Shown: positions 24,835 to 33,359, numbered from the stretch's first letter. The stretch: DNA of 64,000 bases from a virus (IMGVR_UViG_3300037340_000026:1-64000), one strand, 5' to 3'. Notes: a model not told the origin generated them from the letters alone. Program-made: numbers and translations.

Positions 24835-25005
24835 TCAGTGTTTTGCCCGCAGTAAGCCTTTCTGAGTAGAAGGCCAGTACAGGCAATTACGAGCTGCGCG
24901 TAGCTTGATGATTGCTCCATCCGTGTCGGTGGCATATCCAAAAAACACGCCCCGATGAGAAGTCGTCACAAGAACAGCTCGCTCACCTCTAACTTTCATT
25001 GCCAT
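24835..25005 (-). pseudogene. Truncated copy of a DUF6948-like gene
   Basis: 56 residues from ATG 25005 (AAAGGAG site). The sequence GERAVLVTTSHRGVFFGYAT and ARNCLYWPSTQKG nearly matches the full-length 98-residue paralogue at 31999-32295. The copies agree through CAGAAAGGCTT, then this one loses about 10 bases, changes frame and stops after ten residues. It lacks the C-terminal half conserved in the family. It may be a pseudogene or make a short form. Confidence 0.65.
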
Positions 25006-25025
25006 ATCAATCTCCTTTTTTCGTG

Positions 25026-25208
25026 TCACAACGCATCCCTCGCCCGATCCATCGCATCGTTCCAGCACGCCTCTGCCTTGTACCGCTCAATGTCCTTGCT
25101 GAATATCACGTCCTCCAGCAGAGCGATCTGGTCGAGCAAGTCTCTGAGCGCCTTGCGGACTTTGGTTTGTTCGTCCCAGGCACGGACTAGGCGGGGGTCT
25201 TCGTTCAT
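25026..25208 (-). CDS. Hypothetical early protein
   Basis: 60 residues, helical (RKALRDLLDQIALLEDVIF), with conserved-looking Trp and Arg. It starts one base downstream of the preceding stop. Function unknown. Confidence 0.55.
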   Translation of the reverse strand: MNEDPRLVRAWDEQTKVRKALRDLLDQIALLEDVIFSKDIERYKAEACWNDAMDRARDAL

Positions 25209-25209
25209 C

Positions 25210-26607
25210 TCAACTCTCGAAAATCGGCGCGTAGGCGTGGGGGTTCTTGAAATATAGGCTCATGTCCTTGTTTCTCCAAGTTGAAGTCATTGCCGCGTGG
25301 CAATCCTTGCTCGCTGCGCCATCGTAGGAATCTGGCTGCACGCGAAGAAAATAATCCTTGATTGAGCCATCAGGTTCAGGCGTCGAATTCTTGACGTGAA
25401 TCATCACGATATCGGAATCGTTGGGACGCGCCTTACGATAGAGCTTCGCTCCCTGCAATCCCTTCACGTAATAACTATCTGGCAGTTCGTGCACCAAATC
25501 GGCCCCGCTCTCGCGCACATATTTCGCGGTGCCAAAGCGCTCGATCATTACTCGACGGACTTCGGCGTTGTCCTCAGTCTCGATATGCTTGAGCGTGATC
25601 CAGTCTGGGCGAACGACGACAAAGGCCGGAACCAACACGCCGTGCCAGAAATACACGTTCTCTACATCTGATTCCAACGCCGCGTAACGATCATTGTGCA
25701 AGCGCCTGCCGTTAGGAATCTTTTCGACATGCACCGTCGGCTTTGCTACCCAAAACAACGTGTCATCGGTCCAGTGCAGCGTCCAGCAGCCTGACAGGTA
25801 GGCATCCAATACAGGCTGCGTCCACTTCAGAACATCGGGCTTTTTTTTCTGCAACGCGCCGAAATGCGTTGTAGCAAGAAAAGCCATATCGAATCGCCAC
25901 CACCACCAGCCATTAGCTTGGATACACCAAGCCGCAAAGCGGTGAATTGAACTGAGGGCGTCGCGGGCGGCGAGGGCGTCGAGGGCGTCGAGGGCGTCGC
26001 GGGCAGCGAGGGCGTCGCGGGCGGCGAGGGCGTCGAGGGCGTCGCGGGCGTCGCGGGCAGCGAGGGCGTCGCGGGCGTCGAGGGCAGCGAGGGCGTCGAG
26101 GGCAGCGAGGGCGTCGCGGGCGTCGAGGGCGTCGCGGGCAGCGAGGGCGTCGCGGGCGTCGCGGGCGTCGAGGGCGTCGCGGGCGTCGCGGGCAGCGAGG
26201 GCGTCGCGGGCGTCGAGGGCAGCGAGGGCGTCGAGGGCAGCGAGGGCGTCGCGGGCGTCGCGGGCGTCGAGGGCGTCGCGGGCGTCGCGGGCGTCGAGGG
26301 CGTCGCGGGCGTCGCGGGCGTCGAGGGCGTCGCGGGCGTCGCGGGCGTCGCGGGCGTCGAGGGCGTCGAGGGCGTCGCGGGCGGCGAGGGCGCTAGGATT
26401 TCGCTTCGCGAAATCATCGAGCACCCTATCGACATAGCGCCTAAGCGACGGGTAGTCATCCAGAGACCATCCCTGCCGCAACCGCACTATCTGGCGGGTT
26501 ACTCCCAAAGCCTTACAATAGGCCGTCAGCGCGCGTTCAACGGCACTCTCATCCAGAATGCCCGGAAAGTCGCATGCGCTGACATACCGCTCCATTTCAG
26601 TTGCCAT
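25210..26607 (-). CDS. DUF6745-like early protein with Asp-Ala-Leu/Arg repeats
   Basis: 465 residues. An N-terminal helical domain of about 72 residues is followed by about 145 residues made only of Ala, Asp, Leu and Arg in a three-residue pattern (DAL, DAR, AAL, AAR). Then comes a Trp-rich region (CIQANGWWWWRFDMAF) and a C-terminal domain with YFWHGVLVPAFVVVRPDWI, VRRVMIERFG and VKGLQGAKLYRK, reminiscent of DUF6745 proteins. The repeats come from a nonamer microsatellite (25954-26392) and likely vary in number. Function unknown. Confidence 0.65.
   Translation of the reverse strand: MATEMERYVSACDFPGILDESAVERALTAYCKALGVTRQIVRLRQGWSLDDYPSLRRYVDRVLDDFAKRNPSALAARDALDALDARDARDARDALDARDARDALDARDARDALDARDARDALAALDALAALDARDALAARDARDALDARDARDALAARDALDARDALAALDALAALDARDALAARDARDALDALAARDALAARDALDALDALAARDALSSIHRFAAWCIQANGWWWWRFDMAFLATTHFGALQKKKPDVLKWTQPVLDAYLSGCWTLHWTDDTLFWVAKPTVHVEKIPNGRRLHNDRYAALESDVENVYFWHGVLVPAFVVVRPDWITLKHIETEDNAEVRRVMIERFGTAKYVRESGADLVHELPDSYYVKGLQGAKLYRKARPNDSDIVMIHVKNSTPEPDGSIKDYFLRVQPDSYDGAASKDCHAAMTSTWRNKDMSLYFKNPHAYAPIFES
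25954..26392. repeat. Nonamer microsatellite inside an early gene
   Basis: About 48 tandem 9-base units; on the plus strand the units are GCGTCGAGG, GCGTCGCGG, GCAGCGAGG and GCGGCGAGG in mixed order. Changes in unit number keep the frame. Several frames stay open across it as an artefact of the repeat. Confidence 0.95.
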
Positions 26608-26610
26608 CGC

Positions 26611-26937
26611 TTAGTCCTCCACTTTCCTGGGCTCGTTGGCGTCTGTCCACTCAACCTGCGCCGGCAGATCGTAGATGCCCGGCTCAACGGTCGGCGGCGA
26701 GTGCTCCTCGTGTAAAAGCGCAGCTGGCACATTCACGATGAGCTGCCTGATGACAGAGCCGGTAAGAGCCTGGGCTTCTGAGGCGCGCTCGAAGCGGTGG
26801 CGATGCCCGGTAACCTCGCCGTGTGCTAGCACCACTGAGCCATCGCTGGCGATGGGTTCAGCCTCGCCTGCGGCAACCTTCGCCGCCACCAGCAAAACAT
26901 CGCCCTGGCGCACTTGACCCTTGTTCAATTTCGACAT
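26611..26937 (-). CDS. Conserved-type phage protein with GEVTGHRH motif
   Basis: 108 residues. QGDVLL near the N-terminus, VLAHGEVTGHRHRF in the middle and LLHEEHSPPTVEPGIYDL later form a pattern seen in many phages next to DUF6745-like genes, as here. The His residues could bind metal. No established activity. Confidence 0.75.
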   Translation of the reverse strand: MSKLNKGQVRQGDVLLVAAKVAAGEAEPIASDGSVVLAHGEVTGHRHRFERASEAQALTGSVIRQLIVNVPAALLHEEHSPPTVEPGIYDLPAQVEWTDANEPRKVED

Positions 26938-26999
26938 TTCAATCTCCTGTTAAAACCTATGCTTCCTGATCCAATTCTAATCGCTCATCGCCGCGTCTT

Positions 27000-27242
27000 T
27001 CATCTCTCACCAAACGTCTGCCGCGGTATCAGCGTAAGCCCGCGCGCCTGCGGCGCAAAGCGGTCGTCCGCAAACGCATTGAACACCACCGCACGCGTTG
27101 CACTGTGTCCGCGCCGCGCCTCGAGCCTCGCCTCGATCTGGCCGTTGATCAGGCCGTGCAGAATCTTGAACTGACGGTACTGCAAGCGGCAGAGCTGCTC
27201 GATTAGAGCCTCGAGGCGAGCGGTGTCTTCGGCGTGGGTCAC
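27000..27242 (-). CDS. Hypothetical early protein
   Basis: 80 residues from GTG 27242. Helical N-terminal half (LEALIEQLCRLQYRQFKIL) and a basic second half (IEARLEARRGHSATRAV). Function unknown. About 60 untranslated bases separate it from the next gene. Confidence 0.5.
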   Translation of the reverse strand: MTHAEDTARLEALIEQLCRLQYRQFKILHGLINGQIEARLEARRGHSATRAVVFNAFADDRFAPQARGLTLIPRQTFGER

Positions 27243-27245
27243 GGC

Positions 27246-27542
27246 TTATTGCATCCGCTCCGCTGACTCGGCACCCGGTGCCGGCACATGCGTGATCGCC
27301 AGCAGCTTGGCCTTGGCGTCCTTGAGTTTGTCGATAGCCTCGGCGAACACCTGCGTCTTCTCCGCGATCTCGGCATCGAGCAGGTTGATTTCCTCGGCCA
27401 CCGCTTCGCTGCCGATCCTTGGCGAAAACTCCACATTCACCGCTTCGCTAACGCGGACTACGCAGGACATGTACGGCTCCATGCTCACGTCCCTAACGAC
27501 TGTGGTGTCACAGCCTACGATTTTGTAGAGGGCGATTCTCAT
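27246..27542 (-). CDS. Hypothetical early protein
   Basis: 98 residues. A beta-rich N-terminus (RIALYKIVGCDTTVVRDV, CVVRVSEAVNVEF) is followed by a helix (AEEINLLDAEIAEKTQVF). Overlaps the upstream gene by ATGA. Part of the recombination-type pair's operon; function unknown. Confidence 0.6.
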   Translation of the reverse strand: MRIALYKIVGCDTTVVRDVSMEPYMSCVVRVSEAVNVEFSPRIGSEAVAEEINLLDAEIAEKTQVFAEAIDKLKDAKAKLLAITHVPAPGAESAERMQ

Positions 27543-27985
27543 GAGGTGGACTCCTGTGGGTGTGGCTGCGCCGTAATTTTGTGCATGACTTTTTTGAACG
27601 GTCGGCGGCGCGGAAGCGTGACCGTCACCTCGAATTCTTCCTGAATGTCAGGCGAGCCCCAAACCCGTATGCAAGGCTCGCCGTTCCAGACGTCCTCGAA
27701 TAGCGTGATCCGTTTCCCGATCCAGTTGGCGATTTCCTTGCCGAACATTTCCTTTAAACACCAGCCATTAGTCTTACATGCAACGAGTTTTTTCTCTGTC
27801 TGCTTGAAAGAGATTATGGCCTTTATTTTCTTCGCGCCGTCGTCGCCCTGGAGCTCTTCGATATCGACATCGCTAATCGCTAGCGTGACCTTTTTGCCGA
27901 GCAGTTCGGCGGCGCGGATGAATCGGCCGGGGTACAGTTCGTCGTATACGCTCGGCTTTTTGAGTTTTCGCGGCTCGTCGTTCAT
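27539..27985 (-). CDS. Exonuclease-partner protein (possible DNA-binding)
   Basis: 148 residues: YPGRFIRAAELLGKKVTLAI, GDDGAKKIKAIISFKQTEKKLV, CKTNGWCLKEMFG and WIGKRITLFEDVWNGEPCI. This family is regularly encoded next to PD-(D/E)XK phage exonucleases, as here, and its fold pattern resembles single-stranded DNA-binding accessory proteins. ATGA overlap with the exonuclease-like gene. Confidence 0.7.
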   Translation of the reverse strand: MNDEPRKLKKPSVYDELYPGRFIRAAELLGKKVTLAISDVDIEELQGDDGAKKIKAIISFKQTEKKLVACKTNGWCLKEMFGKEIANWIGKRITLFEDVWNGEPCIRVWGSPDIQEEFEVTVTLPRRRPFKKVMHKITAQPHPQESTS

Positions 27986-28866
27986 GAATTCCCCCTTTCT
28001 GCGCCAATGAGTCCTAACTCTTCGATATCGTCATCGCCGCCGGTATATGCCCATGTCGGAAGCGTCAAATCTTCTTCCTGCGGAACAGGACCGGGCCAAT
28101 AATTTTCGGCCTCACACCTCGCGAGCAACTCGAGCAATCGCAGGTATTCCTCGCGCCCTTGCGCCAGCACATCGTCAGTAATGCGGTAGACGGCAACGGC
28201 ATGTGGGGGTGCCGATTCCACGACTATCTCAACGAGAGTCGGCCGCACACTAGAGATCGCCTCATACCCGTCGTGATAGAACGCGAATTGCAGATGATAG
28301 CCAAGCTTCGCACATTGCGCACCGAATACAAATGGCCGGCAGTCGCGTGCCGTCTTCAGCCCGACGATGTATGGCTTGCCGTCAATACGCGTAAGCCAAT
28401 CGGAGCGACCCTTGCACTGTCGGCCCATCGTCTCCCACAACAACGTGACCTCTGGGTCGCCGCTCGCTAAATACTTCATGGCAAGCGCATCGTTACGGAC
28501 TGCCCCCGCAATCTGCTGACACAAGCCGGCCTCTTTTGGAGTCAGGATTGTTCTGTCTGCATACGATGCGCGAAATGCGTCCCAATGCTGACCGCGTCGC
28601 GGAGCCATGGCGCCAGCATCGGTAATGCGCTCCCAAATTGCGAACTCATTTGCGAATCGATCCGGTTCAAGCACAGCGATGTGGGCAGCTATGCCCAAGG
28701 TGAGAGCGCCGGACTTCTTCGGATGCTCAAGCGAGTACTGATAATGCTGCGGCGAGCGGCGCAGCTCCTTCAGCCGAGTGATGCTCACGCTCTTGATGGG
28801 ATCGTACTCGGCGCGAGGAATCCGCGATTCGACGCCGACGCGGATGGGTTCGGCTGCGGTATTCAT
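27982..28866 (-). CDS. PD-(D/E)XK exonuclease-like protein with altered motif
   Basis: 294 residues. The layout fits the RecE-like phage exonuclease family: SITRLKELRRSPQHYQY, GALTLGIAAHIAVLEPDRF, EVTLLWETMGRQCKGRSDWL (metal-binding Asp) and YIVGLKTARD followed by KLGYHLQFAFYHDG. In most relatives the third motif is DLKT; here GTC GGG CTG AAG gives GLK, so the acidic residue of (D/E)XK is Gly. It would normally resect double-stranded DNA for recombination with the 27539 product; here activity is uncertain. Confidence 0.75.
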   Translation of the reverse strand: MNTAAEPIRVGVESRIPRAEYDPIKSVSITRLKELRRSPQHYQYSLEHPKKSGALTLGIAAHIAVLEPDRFANEFAIWERITDAGAMAPRRGQHWDAFRASYADRTILTPKEAGLCQQIAGAVRNDALAMKYLASGDPEVTLLWETMGRQCKGRSDWLTRIDGKPYIVGLKTARDCRPFVFGAQCAKLGYHLQFAFYHDGYEAISSVRPTLVEIVVESAPPHAVAVYRITDDVLAQGREEYLRLLELLARCEAENYWPGPVPQEEDLTLPTWAYTGGDDDIEELGLIGAERGNS

Positions 28867-29060
28867 GCCGTCCTCGCCGGCGGCCGCCGCTGCATCCCGT
28901 CAGCGCACGCCGCCGTCGCCGCATGTTCGGTGCGGCAGTACACGCATATCTGCGGCCGATCGACTTGCGCCTGCGCGTAACCCTCAAGCCATGCGGCATC
29001 CCAGCTGGTGACGGGATAGCGGCCGTAGTGGGCGACGAAGGCTGAGAAGGGAAGGCTCAT
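28863..29060 (-). CDS. Hypothetical early protein with Cys pair
   Basis: 65 residues. FVAHYGRYPVTSWDAAWLEGYAQ then ICVYCRTEHAATAAC, a possible zinc site, and a basic tail. The Y/W-rich start recurs in small early phage proteins. Function unknown. Confidence 0.55.
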   Translation of the reverse strand: MSLPFSAFVAHYGRYPVTSWDAAWLEGYAQAQVDRPQICVYCRTEHAATAACADGMQRRPPARTA

Positions 29061-29266
29061 GGAAATATCCGGTCGCGGACTGACTGAAGCATCTTTTGTG
29101 TTATCGCCTCAGCCATCATGCGCTCGCCGTTCCAACTGACTTTGATGTAGCTACTTCCCGTAGCCATTGTGGCGAACACCGCATTATCGATCATCGCGTT
29201 CAAGTCCTCGATCATCTTTAGCATGGCGGCATCTGGCTCTTTGAATGGGAGTTCGTTTACGGTCAT
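29057..29266 (-). CDS. Hypothetical early protein
   Basis: 69 residues, acidic N-terminal half (FKEPDAAMLKMIEDLNAMID) and a small beta-helix C-terminus (SYIKVSWNGERMMAEAI). ATGA-coupled on both sides. Function unknown. Confidence 0.55.
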   Translation of the reverse strand: MTVNELPFKEPDAAMLKMIEDLNAMIDNAVFATMATGSSYIKVSWNGERMMAEAITQKMLQSVRDRIFP

Positions 29267-29493
29267 GGCCCCTCCACGGTTTGTGCGGATGCCAGCTTTT
29301 CAGGCTCAAGATCAAGCTGCATCAGCCGGCCATTCGCACGCCAAAGAGTTCGCTCGTAACGCGCATGGGCTTCATGTTCACGCTGAAGCTGGCGCGCCAG
29401 TACCCGCAGATCGTCGTCAGGATCGGCATTTGGTTCGTCCAGCAGCTTGTCAGCCAGCTTAAGGGCATCATCTAGTTCGCTTTCATTTGCCAT
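29263..29493 (-). CDS. Hypothetical early protein
   Basis: 76 residues, mainly charged helix (ELDDALKLADKLLDEP, LARQLQREHEAHARYERTL). An AGGAG-like site precedes ATG 29493. Function unknown. Confidence 0.55.
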   Translation of the reverse strand: MANESELDDALKLADKLLDEPNADPDDDLRVLARQLQREHEAHARYERTLWRANGRLMQLDLEPEKLASAQTVEGP

Positions 29494-29692
29494 CGTTGAC
29501 TCCTGCGCTGGGAGTCAAGCTCATGTCCGATTCGACGCCTGGGGCTACTTGCACGCCAAAGCCATCATCCCAAAGCCGATATACACCGTATTCGCATGCT
29601 ATGACGAGAAAGTCTCCACGGTATGAGGCCACACCCACGATCTTTCCAGCGCGTGCTGGGATCAGATCGCTATAGTCCTCAATGCAGATCAC
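29483..29692 (-). CDS. Small phage protein, paralogue of 34066 product
   Basis: 69 residues from GTG 29692, which overlaps the upstream stop (GTGA). Core: ICIEDYSDLI, AGKIVGVASYRGDFLVIAC and YGVYRLWDDGFG, probably a small beta barrel. A close relative lies on the opposite strand at 34066. Small proteins of this type are common in phage early regions; no role is established. Confidence 0.65.
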   Translation of the reverse strand: MICIEDYSDLIPARAGKIVGVASYRGDFLVIACEYGVYRLWDDGFGVQVAPGVESDMSLTPSAGVNDGK

Positions 29693-30015
29693 TTCGCTCT
29701 CTCCCGAGGCGCGGAGTCCGGTGCCATTACAACCTGCGGAATCGGCAGCAGATTCCACAACTTACGCAGTTCCTTGTGCTGTTTTTCAGCCATGACGAGC
29801 GCGTGGTAAGCCAGATAGGTGTACTTGTCCTCGCCAGAGAATCCATGAATCTCGGCGGTAATCATTGCGTTGCGAATGAGCGCGCTATCTTGCTGGCCCT
29901 TCAGAATGGCTTCGCGCATCCGGTTGAGATTCGGGCAACCGTTGATGGTCTCAATTAACGATTCAGCGAATGCTAGTTCCGGCAGCCCTACTCGAATTTC
30001 ATCATCCCAAGTCAT
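29689..30015 (-). CDS. Hypothetical early protein
   Basis: 108 residues, mostly helical (LAFAESLIETINGCP, LNRMREAILKGQQDSALI, YLAYHALVMAEKQHKEL). ATGA-coupled. Function unknown. Confidence 0.6.
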   Translation of the reverse strand: MTWDDEIRVGLPELAFAESLIETINGCPNLNRMREAILKGQQDSALIRNAMITAEIHGFSGEDKYTYLAYHALVMAEKQHKELRKLWNLLPIPQVVMAPDSAPRERAK

Positions 30016-30209
30016 GACTGTCCTCCGTCTCTAGGAGACAACGCTGCACCCGCAGGCGCCCTAAGCGCAAGCCCAAGTTTCTTGCGCCAATGAAATACCT
30101 GATGGCGGTTGAATCCGTTTCGGCGGCAGAAATCTGACCAGCGGCCAAGGTAATCGGGGAACTTGGACTCATCGATGATCAGTTGCGCGATGTCTTTGGT
30201 GTTAGTCAT
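30012..30209 (-). CDS. Small HTH-like DNA-binding protein
   Basis: 65 residues; start set at ATG 30209 by an AGAGG site. The segment FCRRNGFNRHQVFHWRKKLGL reads like a helix-turn-helix recognition region of the transposase or Hin type; only part is quoted. It may regulate early genes. A longer upstream frame overlaps another gene. Confidence 0.5.
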   Translation of the reverse strand: MTNTKDIAQLIIDESKFPDYLGRWSDFCRRNGFNRHQVFHWRKKLGLALRAPAGAALSPRDGGQS

Positions 30210-30213
30210 GGGT

Positions 30214-30417
30214 TTACCTCTGTCTGGGGACTGACCGCAAATGCCGATACTTCGCCTCATGCGCCGGATCTTCAGGCGTCGGTGGTGGGCGTGAGGCCAT
30301 GAATTCATCGAACTGGCGGTTACGGTCTTCGTAGAAATCCAGTTCCGCTTTGATCGACAACACGACCATTGCGACAATGCCCACCACGATCCCGATGATG
30401 GCGATAATGTGGATCAC
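30214..30417 (-). CDS. Single-pass membrane protein
   Basis: 67 residues. The first 22 residues are one membrane helix (IIAIIGIVVGIVAMVVLSI) and the rest is a charged cytoplasmic tail. It overlaps the lipoprotein gene stop by four bases, which suggests an envelope-directed pair. Confidence 0.6.
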   Translation of the reverse strand: MIHIIAIIGIVVGIVAMVVLSIKAELDFYEDRNRQFDEFMASRPPPTPEDPAHEAKYRHLRSVPRQR

Positions 30418-31315
30418 GGCATCCCCAACGCGATCAGCGACTGATTAAGCGCGCCACCGTCGCCGGTATCGGCCACACCGCCGCCCAGCAGTTCTGCCGG
30501 CGTCACGTCAGAATCCAGCGCGAGAAACCCCGTCCATGTCTGCCCCTGCTCGCCAGGGCCGGACGGACAGTTAGTCCACCGCACGACGAAACTGTAGAGG
30601 TTGAACTGCGCATTGATGATCGAAATCTGACCCGTAACGGTGCATCCGGCATAGGTAGAAACCACATTGCTTACGGAAACTGCGCCCCCTGAATCGATGC
30701 TCCAAATACTGGAGTCCGACATCTCCCATTGGCCGGCTAGGCCCGCGAGGCTCGAGGGGTGTAGGTAGAGGCTGTCGAAGGCCCAATTGATCGTGGACTG
30801 CGCGCCGATACTGTCGATGATCGTGAGTGTGAGGGAGCGCCCTGGAACGATTGTTCCCTGGAACTCATCGGCGGTATCGATGGGCGCCGAGCAGTCATTA
30901 TTGCTCTGCTGCCCTGTACCGTTGAGGGCGTTTCCATTGGCGGTGAGTTTGCCAGTGAATCCGACGTCGGTGGTCCCGCAGGCGGCGACGAAGGCTTCGT
31001 AATAGAAGTCGAGCGGCCCAGACCACTGCGCCTCCTCAGTGGCAGGACTGGTGAATAAGAGATCGCTGCCCGTCGACGTCCAAATGCCGCCGGTGCCGGT
31101 GGCTGGGATGGGGGCAACGGGGGGCTTAGGAGCCGGCGCAGGCGCTACAGGGGGCGCTGGGGGAGGCGCGGGGGTCGGGGTTGGGGCACGCGTAGGGGTG
31201 GGAGCCGGCGCAGGCGCAGCGGCCGCTGTGGGGTCCGCAGGGGCCGACCCACTGCCCCCTCCGCCGCATCCGGCGAGGAGGAGGGCGAGTATAGCGGCGA
31301 TTGAGAGACGCGCGT

Positions 31316-31319
<4 letters not shown>
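30414..31319 (-). CDS. Lipoprotein with Ala-Pro-rich spacer
   Basis: 301 residues from ATG 31319 (ATGA overlap; a longer frame upstream overlaps another gene). Signal peptide and lipobox LLAGC, then GGGGSGS, then about 60 residues of Ala/Pro/Thr spacer, and a beta-rich, Cys-containing globular domain to the end. Expected to be anchored in the outer membrane with the domain held away from it. Early expression would suit surface exclusion of other phages (inference). Confidence 0.65.
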
Positions 31320-31998
<679 letters not shown>

Positions 31999-32011
<13 letters not shown>

Positions 32012-32295
32012 GGAGCTTTCTCCCAAGCAGCGATAGCTTCAGACGTGCACACCGACACGCTGGTGATATCGCGCAACTCGATATCTGCCGATGGCCCGAT
32101 GCGAGCGCCGCTCACTGGCCCGTTTGCAGCGAGCCCGATAAAGCCTTTCTGTGTTGCGGGCCAGTACAAGCAGTTACGTGCAGCCCGCAGATGGATAATT
32201 GCACCGACTGTGTCGGTGGCATATCCGAAAAACACGCCTCGGTGACTGGTCGTTACTACCACTGCGCGTTCGCCACTAGATTTTTTAGTCGCCAT
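31999..32295 (-). CDS. DUF6948-like protein (full-length copy)
   Basis: 98 residues from ATG 32295, set by an AAAGGAGA site. Pattern: VVVTTSHRGVFFGYAT, LRAARNCLYWP, FIGLAANGPVSGARIGP, ELRDITSVSVCT and AAWEKAPW, as in DUF6948 proteins of phage early regions. Probably a small beta-barrel. A truncated duplicate is at 24835. Function unknown. Confidence 0.75.
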
Positions 32296-32309
32296 ATCGG
32301 TCTCCTTTG

Positions 32310-32624
32310 TCACTCCGTCTTCTCGCTCGCCGCACTGCCAAACGTCAGCGTTGCCGTGGGCTTCGGATTGGCGCCTGCGGTCTGTTGCCCCTTCGTCACA
32401 TCGACTACCGGATGATCTAGTCGCCCGGATGTCATCATGTCTTCGTAACTGGCGGCGCGGAGCGTGACTAAGGCATTGATAGCGTCGGCCTCGGACTTTG
32501 CGACGACGATGACTGGCGTCTCGGCGCCGTATAGCTTGGCGAGATAATGCTTGGCGACGGCAGTGCGCGGCTTGCGGGCTTTCTTCTCGGTCGTCAATGC
32601 GGTGGACTGGGAACGGATGGCCAT
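32310..32624 (-). CDS. First gene of the leftward early operon, hypothetical
   Basis: 104 residues from ATG 32624 (GGAG site). A Ser/Thr/Lys-rich start, then KHYLAKLYGAETPVIVVAKSEADAINAL, whose centre resembles a small alpha/beta domain; only part is quoted. It is the promoter-proximal gene of the leftward unit. Function unknown. Confidence 0.55.
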   Translation of the reverse strand: MAIRSQSTALTTEKKARKPRTAVAKHYLAKLYGAETPVIVVAKSEADAINALVTLRAASYEDMMTSGRLDHPVVDVTKGQQTAGANPKPTATLTFGSAASEKTE

Positions 32625-32638
32625 TGGTGTCTCCGGTG

Positions 32639-32698
32639 CGTGTAGGGTGAAACTGTTTGCGGACGCTACACGAAGCATTGCGATATGTCAACACTTGA
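32639..32698. promoter_or_regulatory. Candidate operators between divergent promoters
   Basis: An inverted repeat CGTGTAG (32639-32645) / CTACACG (32666-32672) flanks the leftward -10 side, and a short palindrome TCAA-CAC-TTGA (32688-32698) overlaps the leftward -35. Both are placed where a Cro-like repressor would act. Confidence 0.4.
32663..32691 (-). promoter_or_regulatory. Leftward early promoter
   Basis: On the minus strand a perfect -35 TTGACA (32691-32686), a 17-base spacer and -10 TAGCGT (32668-32663) lie 39 bases before the first early gene. It overlaps the rightward repressor promoter, so one bound repressor could switch both. Confidence 0.65.
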
Positions 32699-32706
32699 TG
32701 TATGGT
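32678..32706 (+). promoter_or_regulatory. Rightward repressor promoter, possibly leaderless
   Basis: TTGCGA (32678-32683), 17 bases, then TATGGT (32701-32706). Initiation would fall about at ATG 32713, giving a leaderless message like that of lambda cI from PRM. No ribosome site is present before the ATG, which agrees. Confidence 0.5.
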
Positions 32707-32712
32707 CGGCTC

Positions 32713-32895
32713 ATGAACATCGTCACAGAACGCGCACGTGCCGCCGTCAAAAAGCATGGGGGGCTGCGTAAAGCAGCGCGGGCGCTGGGTGTGAATTACA
32801 GCACTTTGTCATTGTTGCAGAACGGCAAGAGACCGAGCGCGAGTGAGCGAACGTTGCAGGCGTTGGGTCTGACGCGAAAGATACGGGATGCGTGA
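32713..32895 (+). CDS. Cro/C1-like HTH repressor
   Basis: 60 residues from ATG 32713. One helix-turn-helix domain: RAAVKKHGGLRKAARALGVN, then STLSLLQNGKRPSASERTLQ, close to lambda-type Cro and to prophage XRE regulators. It binds operator DNA as a dimer. Divergent from the early operon and separated by 88 bases that hold both promoters, it is the likely early switch. There is no integrase here, so it may control timing and not lysogeny. Confidence 0.8.
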   Translation: MNIVTERARAAVKKHGGLRKAARALGVNYSTLSLLQNGKRPSASERTLQALGLTRKIRDA

Positions 32896-32897
32896 GC

Positions 32898-32974
32898 GCC
32901 GCGGTAGCTCAGTGGTAGAGCAGTTGACTCGTAATCTCCTGGTCGCTGAGTTCGATTCTCAGCCCGTGGCACCA
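32898..32974 (+). tRNA. tRNA-Thr(CGT)-like, atypical
   Basis: Acceptor GCCGCGG/CCGTGGC with one G-U, D-arm GCTC/GAGC, anticodon loop CTCGTAA (anticodon CGT, Thr ACG), T-arm CTGAG-TTCGATT-CTCAG and an encoded CCA. Two of five anticodon-stem pairs (T-C and T-T) fail and the T-stem can extend to six pairs, so it has 77 bases. It may be decayed or recently altered. Confidence 0.7.
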
Positions 32975-32992
32975 ATATGAAAGGACCCTAAG

Positions 32993-33358
32993 ATGGCCAA
33001 GTTATTTGAGATCTCCCCAGAGCAGCGGGCATGGCTTGATAGCCGGCCGCCAGTCATCAAGGCAATGACCGACCGATGGCCGCCGAATCTGCTCTATCGC
33101 CTCAAGACGACCGATCAGCGCGTAACGCTGTATTCGTACTCCGAGGGCGGCACAGTTACCGTGGACGTGACGGGAGACTTCAACCTGCACATTATGGACG
33201 TGCAAGTATTTGGCATCGACCCGAATGACCTTGAAGAATGCGATCTTCCAGGCGGCGAGCCGCTAGGCACAATGCTCGTAGAGGATAAGGACGTGGAAGA
33301 CTACATCGATAAGATCCGCCCGCTGATACTGGCACAAAGAAAACGAGGAACGCACTAA
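32993..33358 (+). CDS. Hypothetical phage protein
   Basis: 121 residues. ISPEQRAWLDSRPPVIKAM, RWPPNLLYRL, TLYSYSEGGTVTVDVTGDFN, VFGIDPNDLEECDLP. The pattern recurs in small early or middle phage genes. No enzymatic motif. The AGGACC upstream of ATG 32993 could serve as ribosome site. Confidence 0.6.
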   Translation: MAKLFEISPEQRAWLDSRPPVIKAMTDRWPPNLLYRLKTTDQRVTLYSYSEGGTVTVDVTGDFNLHIMDVQVFGIDPNDLEECDLPGGEPLGTMLVEDKDVEDYIDKIRPLILAQRKRGTH

Positions 33359-33359
33359 C

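Noticed and set aside
25954-26392. CRISPR-like array
   Set aside because: The units are contiguous 9-base repeats with no spacers and lie in frame within a gene; this is a microsatellite.
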